A stretch of 64,000 nucleotides of DNA, taken from the NCBI RefSeq assembly GCF_963666545.1, contig NZ_OY762899.1, positions 3,600,365 through 3,664,364 of the forward strand, in the 5' to 3' direction. Position 1 is the first letter of the stretch; every line of letters starts with the position of its first letter. Under the pieces are notes generated by a model. That model searched no databases, had not been told where the DNA came from, and was given only the letters and a program-made list of their open reading frames with translations. The position numbers were made by a program, and so were the translations under genes. This DNA is from an uncultured Bacteroides sp. (lineage in GTDB: Bacteria > Bacteroidota > Bacteroidia > Bacteroidales > Bacteroidaceae). This document shows, one piece after another, positions 20,650 to 29,253 of the stretch.

Positions 20650-20657
20650 CAAAGGTA
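20650..20657 (-). promoter_or_regulatory. -7 box of the rho promoter, giving a long leader
   Basis: TACCTTTG on the - strand matches TAnnTTTG. Transcription from here gives a leader of about 175-180 nt before the rho ATG, a length that fits autoregulation by Rho itself (known for other bacteria; inferred here). Confidence 0.55.
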
Positions 20658-20790
20658 ATAAATTATTTTATATAAATAAATAAATTTGTTTTTTTTGTTC
20701 GTAAAACCACTTTTTTGGCTAAATAAAACATTATTTAGATCATTTTTTTACTTATACAGGGGTCGTTAGAACATAATAAAAGTAATCTAA

Positions 20791-22068
20791 TTAGCTGAGA
20801 GTGACTACAATAATTCGCTTGGTGGCATTGTCTATTCGAAAACGATTATCTGTTCGTTCCCCGATGAGCCAGACTATTTTTTCGTCACTACAGAGCACCC
20901 ATTGTTGTTCTTTCATAGCGATAGATAACTTTTTGTCAGTCAGGTAGTTACTTATTAGTTTCTTTCCAGCCATACCGAAAGGGACAAATGTGTCGCCTTG
21001 TTTCCATTTTCTTACGCTCAGAGGTTGTTTTAATTTATCAGCGTCGAAACATGCGATTTCCCGTTTGCGTGGTATTACAAAGTCGGGCGCGTATTCTTTT
21101 TCTTCGAAGGTGAGGGTGGGAGGAGTTATTTTGTCTTGATTGACAATTGGCTCAATCAATAAAAGTTCTCTATCCTTTATTACCCGCCATTCTTTACTAA
21201 TAAATAGTTTGCCTGCTTGTCGCTTCAACGATTGAAACACATCCTCTGCTTGAGCCGAATTGAAACCCAGCGGAGCCAGAATCTCGTATAATAAAGTTTG
21301 TGGCGAAACTTCGTTGAGCAATTGATTAATGAGGATGCCCTCTTTTGTCACCACTCGTTCTTTGGCTTCATCAATGCTTTTGGAGTAAATCTTGGCAACC
21401 TCGCTCAGGTGGTTGCTTGTTCGGGCTAGGCTCTCTTTGATGGAAGGATTAATGTCTTGCATCAATGGAATCAGCGTCAAACGAATTTTGTTGCGAGTAT
21501 ATTCATCTTGCAGATTGGTGCTGTCTGTTACATAGGATTGTTCGATCTGCTTCAGATAGGTAATGATCTCATTGCGATTGACGCACAACAACGGGCGTAC
21601 AATGTCGCCGTTTTTAGGGCGGATGCCCAATAGTCCGTTGATTCCGGTGCCCCGAATTAGATTAAGTAGCATGGTTTCCACACTGTCGTCCTGATGGTGG
21701 GCCACAGCGATCACGTCGCAATGGTTTTGTTCTTTCACTTCACTAAACCAATTGTACCGGAGTTCGCGTGCAGCCATTTCGATGGAAATACGTTTTTCTC
21801 CTGCATAAGCTTGCGTGTTGAAGTGAGTGATGTGTAGCTTTACAGCTAGTGATTGGCAGAGTTTCCGCACAAATACTTCGTCTCGGTCGGATTCCTCGCC
21901 ACGAAGTTTGAAGTTACAATGAGCCGCTTCGCAAGTATAACCAAGTGACAACAGAATGCGTAGCAGTGCCACAGAATCGGCTCCGCCACTCAGTGCCACC
22001 AAAACTTTCTCTTGTTGCAAGAATAGTTTTTCTTTATCAATATACTGTGCTACTTGCTGCTGCATCAT
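20791..22068 (-). CDS. tilS: tRNA(Ile)-lysidine synthetase TilS
   Basis: 425 aa. The PP-loop ATP pyrophosphatase motif is [16 protein letters not shown] near the N-terminus, followed by [36 protein letters not shown] and the C-terminal TilS domain ([19 protein letters not shown]). It puts lysine on C34 of the CAU-anticodon tRNA-Ile so that AUA is read as Ile, an essential step. A TATCTTTG promoter box ends only about 5 bp before the ATG, so the transcript may be nearly leaderless. Confidence 0.97.
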   Translation of the reverse strand: MMQQQVAQYIDKEKLFLQQEKVLVALSGGADSVALLRILLSLGYTCEAAHCNFKLRGEESDRDEVFVRKLCQSLAVKLHITHFNTQAYAGEKRISIEMAARELRYNWFSEVKEQNHCDVIAVAHHQDDSVETMLLNLIRGTGINGLLGIRPKNGDIVRPLLCVNRNEIITYLKQIEQSYVTDSTNLQDEYTRNKIRLTLIPLMQDINPSIKESLARTSNHLSEVAKIYSKSIDEAKERVVTKEGILINQLLNEVSPQTLLYEILAPLGFNSAQAEDVFQSLKRQAGKLFISKEWRVIKDRELLLIEPIVNQDKITPPTLTFEEKEYAPDFVIPRKREIACFDADKLKQPLSVRKWKQGDTFVPFGMAGKKLISNYLTDKKLSIAMKEQQWVLCSDEKIVWLIGERTDNRFRIDNATKRIIVVTLS

Positions 22069-22072
22069 GTTG

Positions 22073-22080
22073 CAAAGATA
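22073..22080 (-). promoter_or_regulatory. -7 box very close to the tilS start
   Basis: TATCTTTG on the - strand, 4-5 bp upstream of the tilS ATG. If used, transcription would begin at or next to the start codon. Confidence 0.5.
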
Positions 22081-22163
22081 ACTTTTTTAGCGCTAATCAA
22101 TCGTTGCTCGGATGAAAAACTGCAAAAGAAGCAATGTACTCGCTTGAGATCCTTTTTCTTCAT

Positions 22164-22253
22164 GTGGCAAAACATCCCCATGTTTTATCAGACAACATCC
22201 CCATGTTGTGATTATGAACATGGGGGTGTTTTATGCCACAACATGGGGATGTT
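22164..22253. repeat. Cluster of inverted AACATCCCCATGTT-type repeats
   Basis: The 14-mer AACATCCCCATGTT occurs at 22171-22184 and 22194-22207, and inverted versions occur at 22217-22230 (one base changed) and 22240-22253. GTGGCA at 22164-22169 pairs with TGCCAC at 22234-22239, so the first and third copies form the arms of a large hairpin. A further CATCCCCAT lies at 23621-23629, flanked by two AAGTAGG copies, on the other side of the IS; before the IS entered, the two clusters were about 400 bp apart or less. No known function. Confidence 0.8.
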
Positions 22254-22276
22254 GTTATGGTTGATCTGCCTAATAC

Positions 22277-23594
22277 CAGGGCTGACGCATTATATATTTT
22301 ACTTAAAAGGTTTAATATATTCATTTTTTATTTACCATTTTTTATCTATAAAATAAGCTTATAATTGTTTATTATGTTGTTTTTAATTTGTATCTTTATA
22401 AATAAAAAGAGAGATAAACTAACGACAAAATGAGTATAATTAAGCTTTGTGAAAAAATAACAGACATGCGTGTCGACAGAAAAAGAGAGCATTCGGTAGA
22501 AGTGATTGTGTATATCGCTATGGCCGCAGTTATTTGCGGAGCAGAGAGTTGGTATGAAATAGAAGAATTCGGGCGCTCCCGGAAAGTTTTTTTCGCCGAC
22601 CGTATACCGTCCTTGAACCGCATTCCCTCTCATGATACTTTCAACCGTTTCTTCAGCAGTCTTTCTCCTGAGTATTTTGAAGGTGTTTTTCGGTGCTGGA
22701 TGTCAGAACTGTGCCACAAGTATGAAGGTGTAGTGGCTATTGACGGAAAGACTATCTGCGGTGCTAGTAAATGCAGCCGCTCCAACCCTGATGGAGAGAA
22801 AGGCTTCAAACTTCATATGGTCAGTGCCTGGGCGGCAGCAAACGGAATCACACTGGGTCAGGTTAAGGTTAGTCAAAAGAGCAATGAGATCACGGCAATC
22901 CCCGAACTTTTAAACGCATTGGATTTGGAAAATTGCATAGTGACCATTGATGCCATGGGATGCCAGACCGAGATAGCCAAAAAGATAATAGAAAGGAAAG
23001 CCGATTATGTGTTGAACGTGAAGGATAACCACAAGAATTTACACAAGAGCTTGGAATCATGGTTTGATGACATGGATGCAAAAAGGGTAGACGTGAATAA
23101 GGAATATTATGCGCGGCGGTATGCCAAGTTCAGGACAGAAGAGACAGGGCATGGTCGCAAGGAAATAAGAGAATGTTTTGTCTATAACAACCGTACAATG
23201 GGACTCATCTTTCCCCAATGGGTCGGCATAAAGTCTGTAGTCAGAGTTACTTCAGAACGGACAATTCTTAAGACAGGCAAGACATCCGTGGAAAAAAGAT
23301 ATTATATAACCTCTCTTGGATTGGATGCTGAGAAAATAGCAGGTGCCGTGCGTGCGCATTGGTCTGTGGAAAATTGCCTGCATTGGCAGTTGGACGTCTC
23401 TTTTGGAGAAGACATGGGAAGAAAAACCGGGAATGCTGCCCAGAACTTTTCTTTGATGAATAAGATTGCTCTTATGTTATTAAAGAAAAGCCCCAGAAAA
23501 GGCAGCATTAAAGGTAAAAGAAAGGCTGCTGGATGGGATACACAATTCCTTTGTGAACTTTTATTGCCACAGAATTTTTAATGCGTCAGCCCTG
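22277..23594 (+). mobile_element. ISAs1-family insertion sequence, intact
   Basis: 1318 bp bounded by perfect 16-bp inverted repeats (CAGGGCTGACGCATTA at 22277-22292 and its complement at 23579-23594). A 10-bp target duplication TGCCTAATAC is present at 22267-22276 and 23595-23604. It contains one transposase gene reaching almost to the right end. Perfect ends and duplication suggest recent insertion, between tilS and feoB without breaking either. Confidence 0.95.
22430..23581 (+). CDS. ISAs1-family transposase (DDE_Tnp_ISAs1)
   Basis: 383 aa. The N-terminal DUF4338/H-repeat-like region (VIVYIAMAAVICGAESWYEI) is followed by the DDE domain: first Asp in VVAIDGKTICGAS, second in CIVTIDAMGCQTEIAKKI, and Glu in HWSVENCLHWQLDVSFGED. 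The stop lies 13 bp inside the right inverted repeat end. No frameshift or stop, so probably active. Confidence 0.95.
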   Translation: MSIIKLCEKITDMRVDRKREHSVEVIVYIAMAAVICGAESWYEIEEFGRSRKVFFADRIPSLNRIPSHDTFNRFFSSLSPEYFEGVFRCWMSELCHKYEGVVAIDGKTICGASKCSRSNPDGEKGFKLHMVSAWAAANGITLGQVKVSQKSNEITAIPELLNALDLENCIVTIDAMGCQTEIAKKIIERKADYVLNVKDNHKNLHKSLESWFDDMDAKRVDVNKEYYARRYAKFRTEETGHGRKEIRECFVYNNRTMGLIFPQWVGIKSVVRVTSERTILKTGKTSVEKRYYITSLGLDAEKIAGAVRAHWSVENCLHWQLDVSFGEDMGRKTGNAAQNFSLMNKIALMLLKKSPRKGSIKGKRKAAGWDTQFLCELLLPQNF

Positions 23595-23688
23595 TGCCTA
23601 ATACAAAACGGAGAAGTAGGCATCCCCATAAGTAGGTATTCTAAGCTCCAGCGGTTGTATTCTATTTAAAAACAATCTAGATAGCTTG

Positions 23689-23716
23689 TTTGGCATCAAG
23701 TTATCATTTATCTTTG
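23689..23716 (+). promoter_or_regulatory. feoAB promoter
   Basis: TTTG (-33 type) at 23689-23692 and TATCTTTG (-7 type) at 23709-23716 with 16-bp spacing, 28 bp before the feoAB ATG. No clear Fur box was recognised by eye. Confidence 0.65.
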
Positions 23717-23744
23717 TAGAAACAAAGTTTCAAAGGAAATAGAT

Positions 23745-26423
23745 ATGCGTTTATCCGAACTCAAAACAGGAGAAAAGGGAGTTATCGTAAAGGTGTTGGG
23801 GCACGGTGGATTCCGCAGGCGTATCGTAGAGATGGGCTTTATCAAAGGAAAAACAGTGGAGGTTATGCTTAATGCTCCGCTTAATGATCCGATAAAATAT
23901 AAGATATTAGGTTATGAAGTTTCCCTTCGCAGACAGGAAGCCGGTATGGTGCAGGTCATTAGTGAAGAAGAAGCGAAAGGATATTGCCGCCATCCAAGGC
24001 ACAGACATCTTCAACATCGACATCGGATGTTAGAAGCATTTACCAATAGAGAGACATGGGAGCATCGGGCCAAAATAGTAGCATTGCTCAGTGAGGAAGA
24101 TGCGGAGAAAATAGATGGCCGACGCAGGCGTTTTCATGGTGGAAGAATGAGAGAAATGCTTGCTCATGAACCTTCAAAGAACTTAGATGCCGCTTGTAGT
24201 AATGTGCAAAAAGAAAACGTCTGCCGAAAAGAAGAAAAACTAAAAAAGATAGCTCTGGGCGAGCGAAAAACCATCAATGTAGCTTTGGTGGGCAATCCTA
24301 ACTGCGGAAAGACTTCATTGTTCAATCTCGCTTCCGGGGCTCACGAACATGTGGGCAACTATAGTGGAGTAACAGTGGATGCGAAAGAAGGTTACTTTGA
24401 TTTTGAAGGCTATCATTTCAAGATTGTCGATCTGCCGGGAACTTATTCTCTCTCTGCTTATACCCCCGAAGAACTTTATGTTAGGCGTCATATTATAGAT
24501 GAAACGCCCGATGTTATTATAAATGTGGTAGACTCATCCAACTTGGAACGTAATCTCTACCTCACCACTCAACTAATCGATATGAACGTGCGCATGGTTA
24601 TTGCGTTAAACATGTACGATGAACTCGAAGCGAGTGGAAACACACTCAATCATCATTTGCTAAGCAAGTTGTTTGGCGTGCCGATGGTGCCCACTGTATG
24701 CAAGAGGCAGAAAGGCATTGATCGTCTGTTTCATATCATTATTAATATATACGAAGGCGCTGATTTCTTAGACAAGAAAGGGTACATCAATCCCGAAGTA
24801 GCGAAAGAATTGCAAGACTGGCATCGGACGCATGTAGATGAGCAACATCACGAGGAACATCTGGAAGATTTTGCTCGTCAACAGAAGCCGACGCAAAGTG
24901 TTTTCAGACATATACACATCAATCATGGCCCCGATTTGGAGAAAGCCATTGATTATGTGAAAGAAGAAATCTCAACGAATGAATCCATTCGCCATAAATA
25001 TTCCACTCGTTTTCTTTCTGTCAAACTGTTGGAGAACGATCCCGAAGTAGAAGAATTGGTTCGGGCATTGCCCAATGGTGAAGAGATTATTCGCAAGCGA
25101 GACAAAGCGACCCGACGTATATCCGAAGCGATGAACGAGGATTGCGAGGCAGCTATCACCGATGCTAAATATGGCTTTATCAGTGGAGCGTTGAAAGAAA
25201 CCTTTATCGATAATCATCAGGAGCAGCAGCAAGTGACGAAAGCGCTGGATTCCATTGTGACGCATCGCTTCTGGGGCTTTCCACTCTTTTTCCTCTTTAT
25301 GTATCTGATGTTCGAAGGGACATTCGTTCTTGGAGATTATCCGATGCAAGGCATTGAATGGCTTGTAGAATCTTTGGGCAATCTGATACGAAACAATATG
25401 GGCGCAGGTCCTTTCAAAGATATGCTTGTGGATGGCGTTATTGGTGGGGTAGGCGGCGTTATCGTTTTCCTGCCAAACATACTTATCTTGTACTTTTTCA
25501 TTTCTCTTATGGAAGATTCGGGTTACATGGCCCGAGCAGCCTTTATTATGGATAAGATAATGCACAAGATGGGGTTACACGGAAAATCGTTCATCCCTCT
25601 TGTTATGGGCTTTGGTTGCAACGTTCCCGCCATTATGGCCTCCCGCACCATCGAGAATCATAAAAGTAGGTTGATCACCATGTTGGTCAACCCGTTGATG
25701 TCGTGCAGTGCCCGCTTACCCATCTATCTGCTACTTGTTGGCGCTTTCTTCCCTCATAATGCAGGGTTGGTACTCTTCACCATTTATGGCGTGGGCATTT
25801 TTCTGGCAGTCATCCTAGCCCGCCTGTTCAGCCGATTTTTGGTGAAAGGCAACGACACCCCCTTTGTGATGGAATTGCCACCCTACCGCATGCCTACCAT
25901 GAAATCCATCTTTCGTCATACTTGGGAGAAAGGCGCCCAATACCTTAAAAAGATGGGAGGCGTCATCATGATTGCCTCTATCTTCATTTGGTTTTTGGGA
26001 TATTATCCTAATCATAATGATTATAAGACGGTGGCCGAGCAGCAAGAAAACTCCTACATCGGTCAGATAGGAAAAGTAGTAGAACCCGCATTAGCTCCAT
26101 TAGGATTCGATTGGAAACTAAGCATTGGCATTTTCTCCGGCATGGGTGCAAAAGAACTGGTTGTTAGTACGCTCGGCGTGCTCTATACGAATGATGCCAA
26201 TGTAGATAATGTTAGTTTGGCTCAACGCATCCCCATCACCCCATTGGTAGCATTCTGCTATATGCTCTTTGTACTTCTCTATTTCCCTTGCATAGCCACA
26301 CTTGTAGCTATTAAGCAAGAATCGGGAAGTTGGAAGTGGGCTGTTTTTGCCGCCCTATACACCACCGCATTAGCTTGGGTGGTATCATTTGCTGTTTATC
26401 AAATAGGAAGTTTACTGTTATGA
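23745..26423 (+). CDS. feoB: FeoA-FeoB fusion, ferrous iron transporter
   Basis: 892 aa. Residues about 1-75 are a FeoA SH3-like domain (MRLSELKTGEKGVIVKVLGH), usually a separate protein. A His/Arg-rich linker follows (about 83-100, CRHPRHRHLQHRHR). The GTPase domain begins about 175 with G1 GNPNCGKT (183-190), then VDLPGTYSLSAYTPEE. About 8-10 membrane segments with two Gate domains and FeoB_C follow (RAAFIMDKIMHKMG, FGCNVPAIMASRTI). It imports Fe2+ across the inner membrane. Its last 4 bp overlap a small Cys-rich membrane protein gene. FeoA-FeoB fusions are common in Bacteroidota. Confidence 0.97.
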   Translation: MRLSELKTGEKGVIVKVLGHGGFRRRIVEMGFIKGKTVEVMLNAPLNDPIKYKILGYEVSLRRQEAGMVQVISEEEAKGYCRHPRHRHLQHRHRMLEAFTNRETWEHRAKIVALLSEEDAEKIDGRRRRFHGGRMREMLAHEPSKNLDAACSNVQKENVCRKEEKLKKIALGERKTINVALVGNPNCGKTSLFNLASGAHEHVGNYSGVTVDAKEGYFDFEGYHFKIVDLPGTYSLSAYTPEELYVRRHIIDETPDVIINVVDSSNLERNLYLTTQLIDMNVRMVIALNMYDELEASGNTLNHHLLSKLFGVPMVPTVCKRQKGIDRLFHIIINIYEGADFLDKKGYINPEVAKELQDWHRTHVDEQHHEEHLEDFARQQKPTQSVFRHIHINHGPDLEKAIDYVKEEISTNESIRHKYSTRFLSVKLLENDPEVEELVRALPNGEEIIRKRDKATRRISEAMNEDCEAAITDAKYGFISGALKETFIDNHQEQQQVTKALDSIVTHRFWGFPLFFLFMYLMFEGTFVLGDYPMQGIEWLVESLGNLIRNNMGAGPFKDMLVDGVIGGVGGVIVFLPNILILYFFISLMEDSGYMARAAFIMDKIMHKMGLHGKSFIPLVMGFGCNVPAIMASRTIENHKSRLITMLVNPLMSCSARLPIYLLLVGAFFPHNAGLVLFTIYGVGIFLAVILARLFSRFLVKGNDTPFVMELPPYRMPTMKSIFRHTWEKGAQYLKKMGGVIMIASIFIWFLGYYPNHNDYKTVAEQQENSYIGQIGKVVEPALAPLGFDWKLSIGIFSGMGAKELVVSTLGVLYTNDANVDNVSLAQRIPITPLVAFCYMLFVLLYFPCIATLVAIKQESGSWKWAVFAALYTTALAWVVSFAVYQIGSLLL

Positions 26424-26632
26424 ATTGGCAAGATTGGGTCGTTATCATATTAGTGATTCTTTGTTTTGGCGAGATATCCCGTCGCATTTATCTTTTTTTT
26501 CGTCGTTCTCAGAGCAATGACAACCCCTGTGCGAATTGTGCAAGTGGCTGTGACTTAAAAGATTTGGTGGAAAAGAAGAAGAAAGGCGGCAAGGGAAGTG
26601 CGACTAAACCTAAGAAAAATTGCTGCGGATAG
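26420..26632 (+). CDS. FeoB-associated Cys-rich membrane protein
   Basis: I use the ATG at 26420, which overlaps the feoAB stop (ATGA); a longer frame begins inside feoAB but makes no sense there. 70 aa: one N-terminal membrane helix (MNWQDWVVIILVILCFGEI), then a short basic tail with Cys pairs (NPCANCASGCDLKDL and a terminal NCCG). This is the usual small partner next to Bacteroides feoB, probably metal-binding; its exact role is not established. Confidence 0.9.
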   Translation: MNWQDWVVIILVILCFGEISRRIYLFFRRSQSNDNPCANCASGCDLKDLVEKKKKGGKGSATKPKKNCCG

Positions 26633-26655
26633 TTTGGTAGTTTCGAAAAATGTAC

Positions 26656-26663
26656 TACCTTTG
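26656..26663 (+). promoter_or_regulatory. -7 box of the tRNA-Cys promoter
   Basis: TACCTTTG matches TAnnTTTG, 18 bp upstream of the tRNA-Cys 5' end. Confidence 0.65.
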
Positions 26664-26681
26664 CAACCGCATTCGAGAAAC

Positions 26682-26752
26682 GGTTCCTTGACCGAGTGGC
26701 TAGGTAGCGGTCTGCAAAACCGTGTACGGCGGTTCGAATCCGCCAGGAACCT
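26682..26752 (+). tRNA. tRNA-Cys (GCA), integration site of the following element
   Basis: 71 nt: acceptor GGTTCCT with AGGAACC, anticodon GCA in CTGCAAA, T loop GGTTCGAATCC; CCA is not encoded. The last 12 bases belong to a 13-bp sequence repeated at 35610-35622, so the gene's 3' end serves as attL and stays intact. Confidence 0.96.
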
Positions 26753-26756
26753 CTTT

Positions 26757-26806
26757 AAATCCTTGTAACTAACTGAATTTCAGTGTATGGTTGCAAGGAT
26801 TTTTAC
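26757..26806 (+). terminator. Terminator carried just inside attL
   Basis: AAATCCTTG at 26757-26765 pairs with CAAGGATTT at 26794-26802, followed by a T-rich run; an inner ACTGAA/TTCAGT pair is also possible. It replaces the tRNA-Cys terminator displaced to the far end of the element. Confidence 0.7.
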
Positions 26807-27657
26807 TTTTAGGATTAAAAACAGGATTAAAACCAATGATTCTCCAGTGATTTAAGGGGTTTTCGAGAGATTGCAAAATAGTATTTCTTCCTCTTTGGAG
26901 ATTCACCACCCAATAAAATAAGAGCCTAACAAAGCCTATTTCTCATTTAGGTTCTATCGTCGATTTCATAGTAAAAGGTCAATGGCGAGCAACAATATAT
27001 TGTTATCGTCACTCTATAAGTCGCTGCGTTTATATTATCACAGATACTTTATGTTATCTGGGTAGTACATTGCGTTTCGACTCGAATTATAGAAACTTAT
27101 CTTTGTTATTCTTTGCGTTTCTCTGCTATTCCGCTGCGTTTAGTAGTGAATAACAGTGATACGCAAACAAATAGCTTTATAAGCTGGGAAGAACTGTACA
27201 TTCTCAATAGTATTTCGACTTACTCCTGTCAGTGATTCTTTTATTAATCGCAGAAGAGCATAGACTGAATATATATAATACCAAAACCAAACAATATAGC
27301 TTTTGGATTCAGCCTTTCCAAAATTGTCTCAATAATACTGTTTATGCTATCATCTATCCCGAACTTACATTCGGGATAGATAGGTATCATTAGCAATATT
27401 TTTAGGCATTTTACAACCTCTTCTCTTATCTATGCGTTTCCTTATATTCTTCGATAGATTCCAAGTCTTAGCAATCAAATAAATACCATCAGTCATAAAT
27501 ACGGATAATAAACAAAAGTCTTATATACATATCAATAATTTAGATTTCTCCTCTGTCTCTTAGTCATTATTGAAATCATCAATATAATACAGCTCCCTTA
27601 TATTATGGGATTCCATATATTGAACGTTTACTTTTCGCTACGTTTAGTTTAATACTA
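26807..27657. other. Non-coding region with hairpin and TGCGTTT iterons, candidate replication origin
   Basis: No plausible gene in 850 bp. A tandem GGATTA motif lies at 26811-26834. TGCGTTT occurs at 27025, 27071, 27114, 27135 and 27433; two of these are within CGCTGCGTTTA, and CGCTACGTTTA appears near 27650. A perfect 12-bp hairpin with a 6-nt loop spans 27352-27381 (arm ATCTATCCCGAA). The region directly follows the replication gene (which reads toward it), so it is a candidate origin or nick site. Confidence 0.45.
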
Positions 27658-28707
27658 TTATATTGCGACTTTCGGACTCAAGGACAACCCTTCTTTTGCA
27701 AGATGCAACCAACCACTTTTTTGCATTGATAATATCAACTGCTTTCTTATATCTTTCATCAACGATTCTTTGCTATATGAACCGTAGCGAGCCTTCGTCT
27801 TATTTTGCAGCTTTTTAATTACTTGCCTCGTATTACGTGGATTTTTAGAAACATCAACCATCTCTTTTATTCGCTCTTCTCCAAGCATGAAGATTCCATA
27901 TAGCTTAACAAAATCAAGTATCTCTTTTTGCGTTTTTCCATTTGCATCAAAAATCGGCTCATTGCAATACATATCCGTGAACTGAATATCCTGCAAGCTA
28001 TCCCAAAAGAAAATATAGAATAACCCAAAATATGTTACACTTTCCGCAACCGTACCAATTCCAAGTCGTTTTTTTATCTTGGTATGCCCACCTTTTGCTG
28101 TAAACTCAATACGGAGTATATCTTTGTCCTTATTTTCTTTCAAGAAGCGTTCCTGCTCTATTGTTTTCATTCTCTTCTTTCGGAAGTCTTTCGAGATTTC
28201 AAGAACTTTATTGTACATTGTAAGATTAAATCCTTTGGATTCAAATTTCTTGTACCCTCTTCGTGGAGCAGGTTCATAATGAACGCTTCGATAACCAATG
28301 AACCGATGAAGAATCTCCGAACATTTTTCGCTTGTAACAACATTTATTCCAATTTCAACTCTTGCTATATTGAGATACTTTGCCTTACTATATTTAATAC
28401 CAAGAAGTGAAAGAAGCAATTTTATAGCATCTTCGTAGTCATAAGTAAAATCGTTCAGAGTATCTCCAATAGAACCTTCTCCAAGATACCATTTTCTTAA
28501 ACTACCTCTGACTGTCAGAAATCTTCCAAAGCCAACACTACTAATTCGCATATAATTCTTTGCGTGATAATTGTCGGGGTTATGCAACTTGAACGTATGC
28601 TCATTATTGAAATTATCGTACAAACCTTTTTGCTCTTCAAAAAATGACTTTGTCAGATGCTTAATAACACTTATCTCTGCACACCAAAATAGGATATTAT
28701 CAGTCAT
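27658..28707 (-). CDS. Gene II/X-like (filamentous-phage or plasmid type) replication initiation protein
   Basis: I use the ATG at 28707, preceded by a strong GAGGAGG ribosome site and overlapping the stop of the HTH gene; 349 aa (MTDNILFWCAEISVIKH). Landmarks are the N-terminal YHAKNYMRISSVGFGRFLTVRGSLRKW, a conserved NIARVEIGINVVTSEKCSEIL, YEPAPRRGYKKFESKGFNLTMYNKVLE and DILRIEFTAKGGHTKIKKRLG. This pattern resembles phage/plasmid replication proteins of the gene II/X type, which nick DNA for rolling-circle replication. The catalytic Tyr cannot be chosen with certainty. Translationally coupled to the HTH gene upstream. It may also serve as a relaxase-like factor for transfer. Confidence 0.65.
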   Translation of the reverse strand: MTDNILFWCAEISVIKHLTKSFFEEQKGLYDNFNNEHTFKLHNPDNYHAKNYMRISSVGFGRFLTVRGSLRKWYLGEGSIGDTLNDFTYDYEDAIKLLLSLLGIKYSKAKYLNIARVEIGINVVTSEKCSEILHRFIGYRSVHYEPAPRRGYKKFESKGFNLTMYNKVLEISKDFRKKRMKTIEQERFLKENKDKDILRIEFTAKGGHTKIKKRLGIGTVAESVTYFGLFYIFFWDSLQDIQFTDMYCNEPIFDANGKTQKEILDFVKLYGIFMLGEERIKEMVDVSKNPRNTRQVIKKLQNKTKARYGSYSKESLMKDIRKQLILSMQKSGWLHLAKEGLSLSPKVAI

Positions 28708-29035
28708 TTTGCACCTCCTCTTTTTCAATTAACTGATACACATCACTTCTTTTGAATCGGTAGTTCCTTTTAGCTTCGGGGTTTACAGGCACTAATTTCC
28801 CTTGTTTTATCCTTCGACTCAAAGTTTGAATGGAGATTTGTAACATTTCAACCACCTCTTTTGAAGTAAGCAAGCGGTCTTCACCCATGAATTTTGAGAA
28901 ATTCTTTTCGATATAGTCTGCAATCCAACGTTTTCGCTGATTTATCAAACTAATTTTTACCAAATAATCTACTCTTCGCTTTAGCATTTCGTCCATCTCT
29001 TGACAGATGAAAACTTTTTCTTTTTTTACGTTCAT
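28700..29035 (-). CDS. HTH_17/excisionase-like DNA-binding protein
   Basis: 111 aa. The N-terminal half is basic and helical; the C-terminal half (about 50-105) is a MerR-like winged helix (RLLTSKEVVEMLQISIQTLS, then RRIKQGKLVPVNPEAKRNYR and a FKRSDVYQLI end), the pattern of excisionase/AlpA-type proteins. Its last 8 bp overlap the replication gene start (ATGACTGA). In an integrative element this is probably the recombination directionality factor and/or a repressor controlling replication. Confidence 0.75.
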   Translation of the reverse strand: MNVKKEKVFICQEMDEMLKRRVDYLVKISLINQRKRWIADYIEKNFSKFMGEDRLLTSKEVVEMLQISIQTLSRRIKQGKLVPVNPEAKRNYRFKRSDVYQLIEKEEVQND

Positions 29036-29253
29036 TCTTATATGATTTTAAATGGCGAGTTTCTCGCCATGGTTAAAACCATACTATAACAGGGATTTTA
29101 TTGAGCTGTCAGTGTTTTGAGATTTCTTAACAGTTTAAATCTGAAAGCAAAACGAAAGTTGGCACAGTATTTCCTTTGTTTTTCTCCTATTTGAAAAGCA
29201 AATGCCAATTTGATATTTTTAACAATAGACATGACATAGTATTTTCGTATCGA

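Noticed and set aside
22054..22356. 100-aa ORF between tilS and the ISAs1 element
   Set aside because: It runs through the CATCCCCAT hairpins and into the left end of the IS, with no ribosome site or family pattern.
27025..27141. CRISPR array from TGCGTTT repeats
   Set aside because: Seven-base motif with irregular spacing; iterons fit better.
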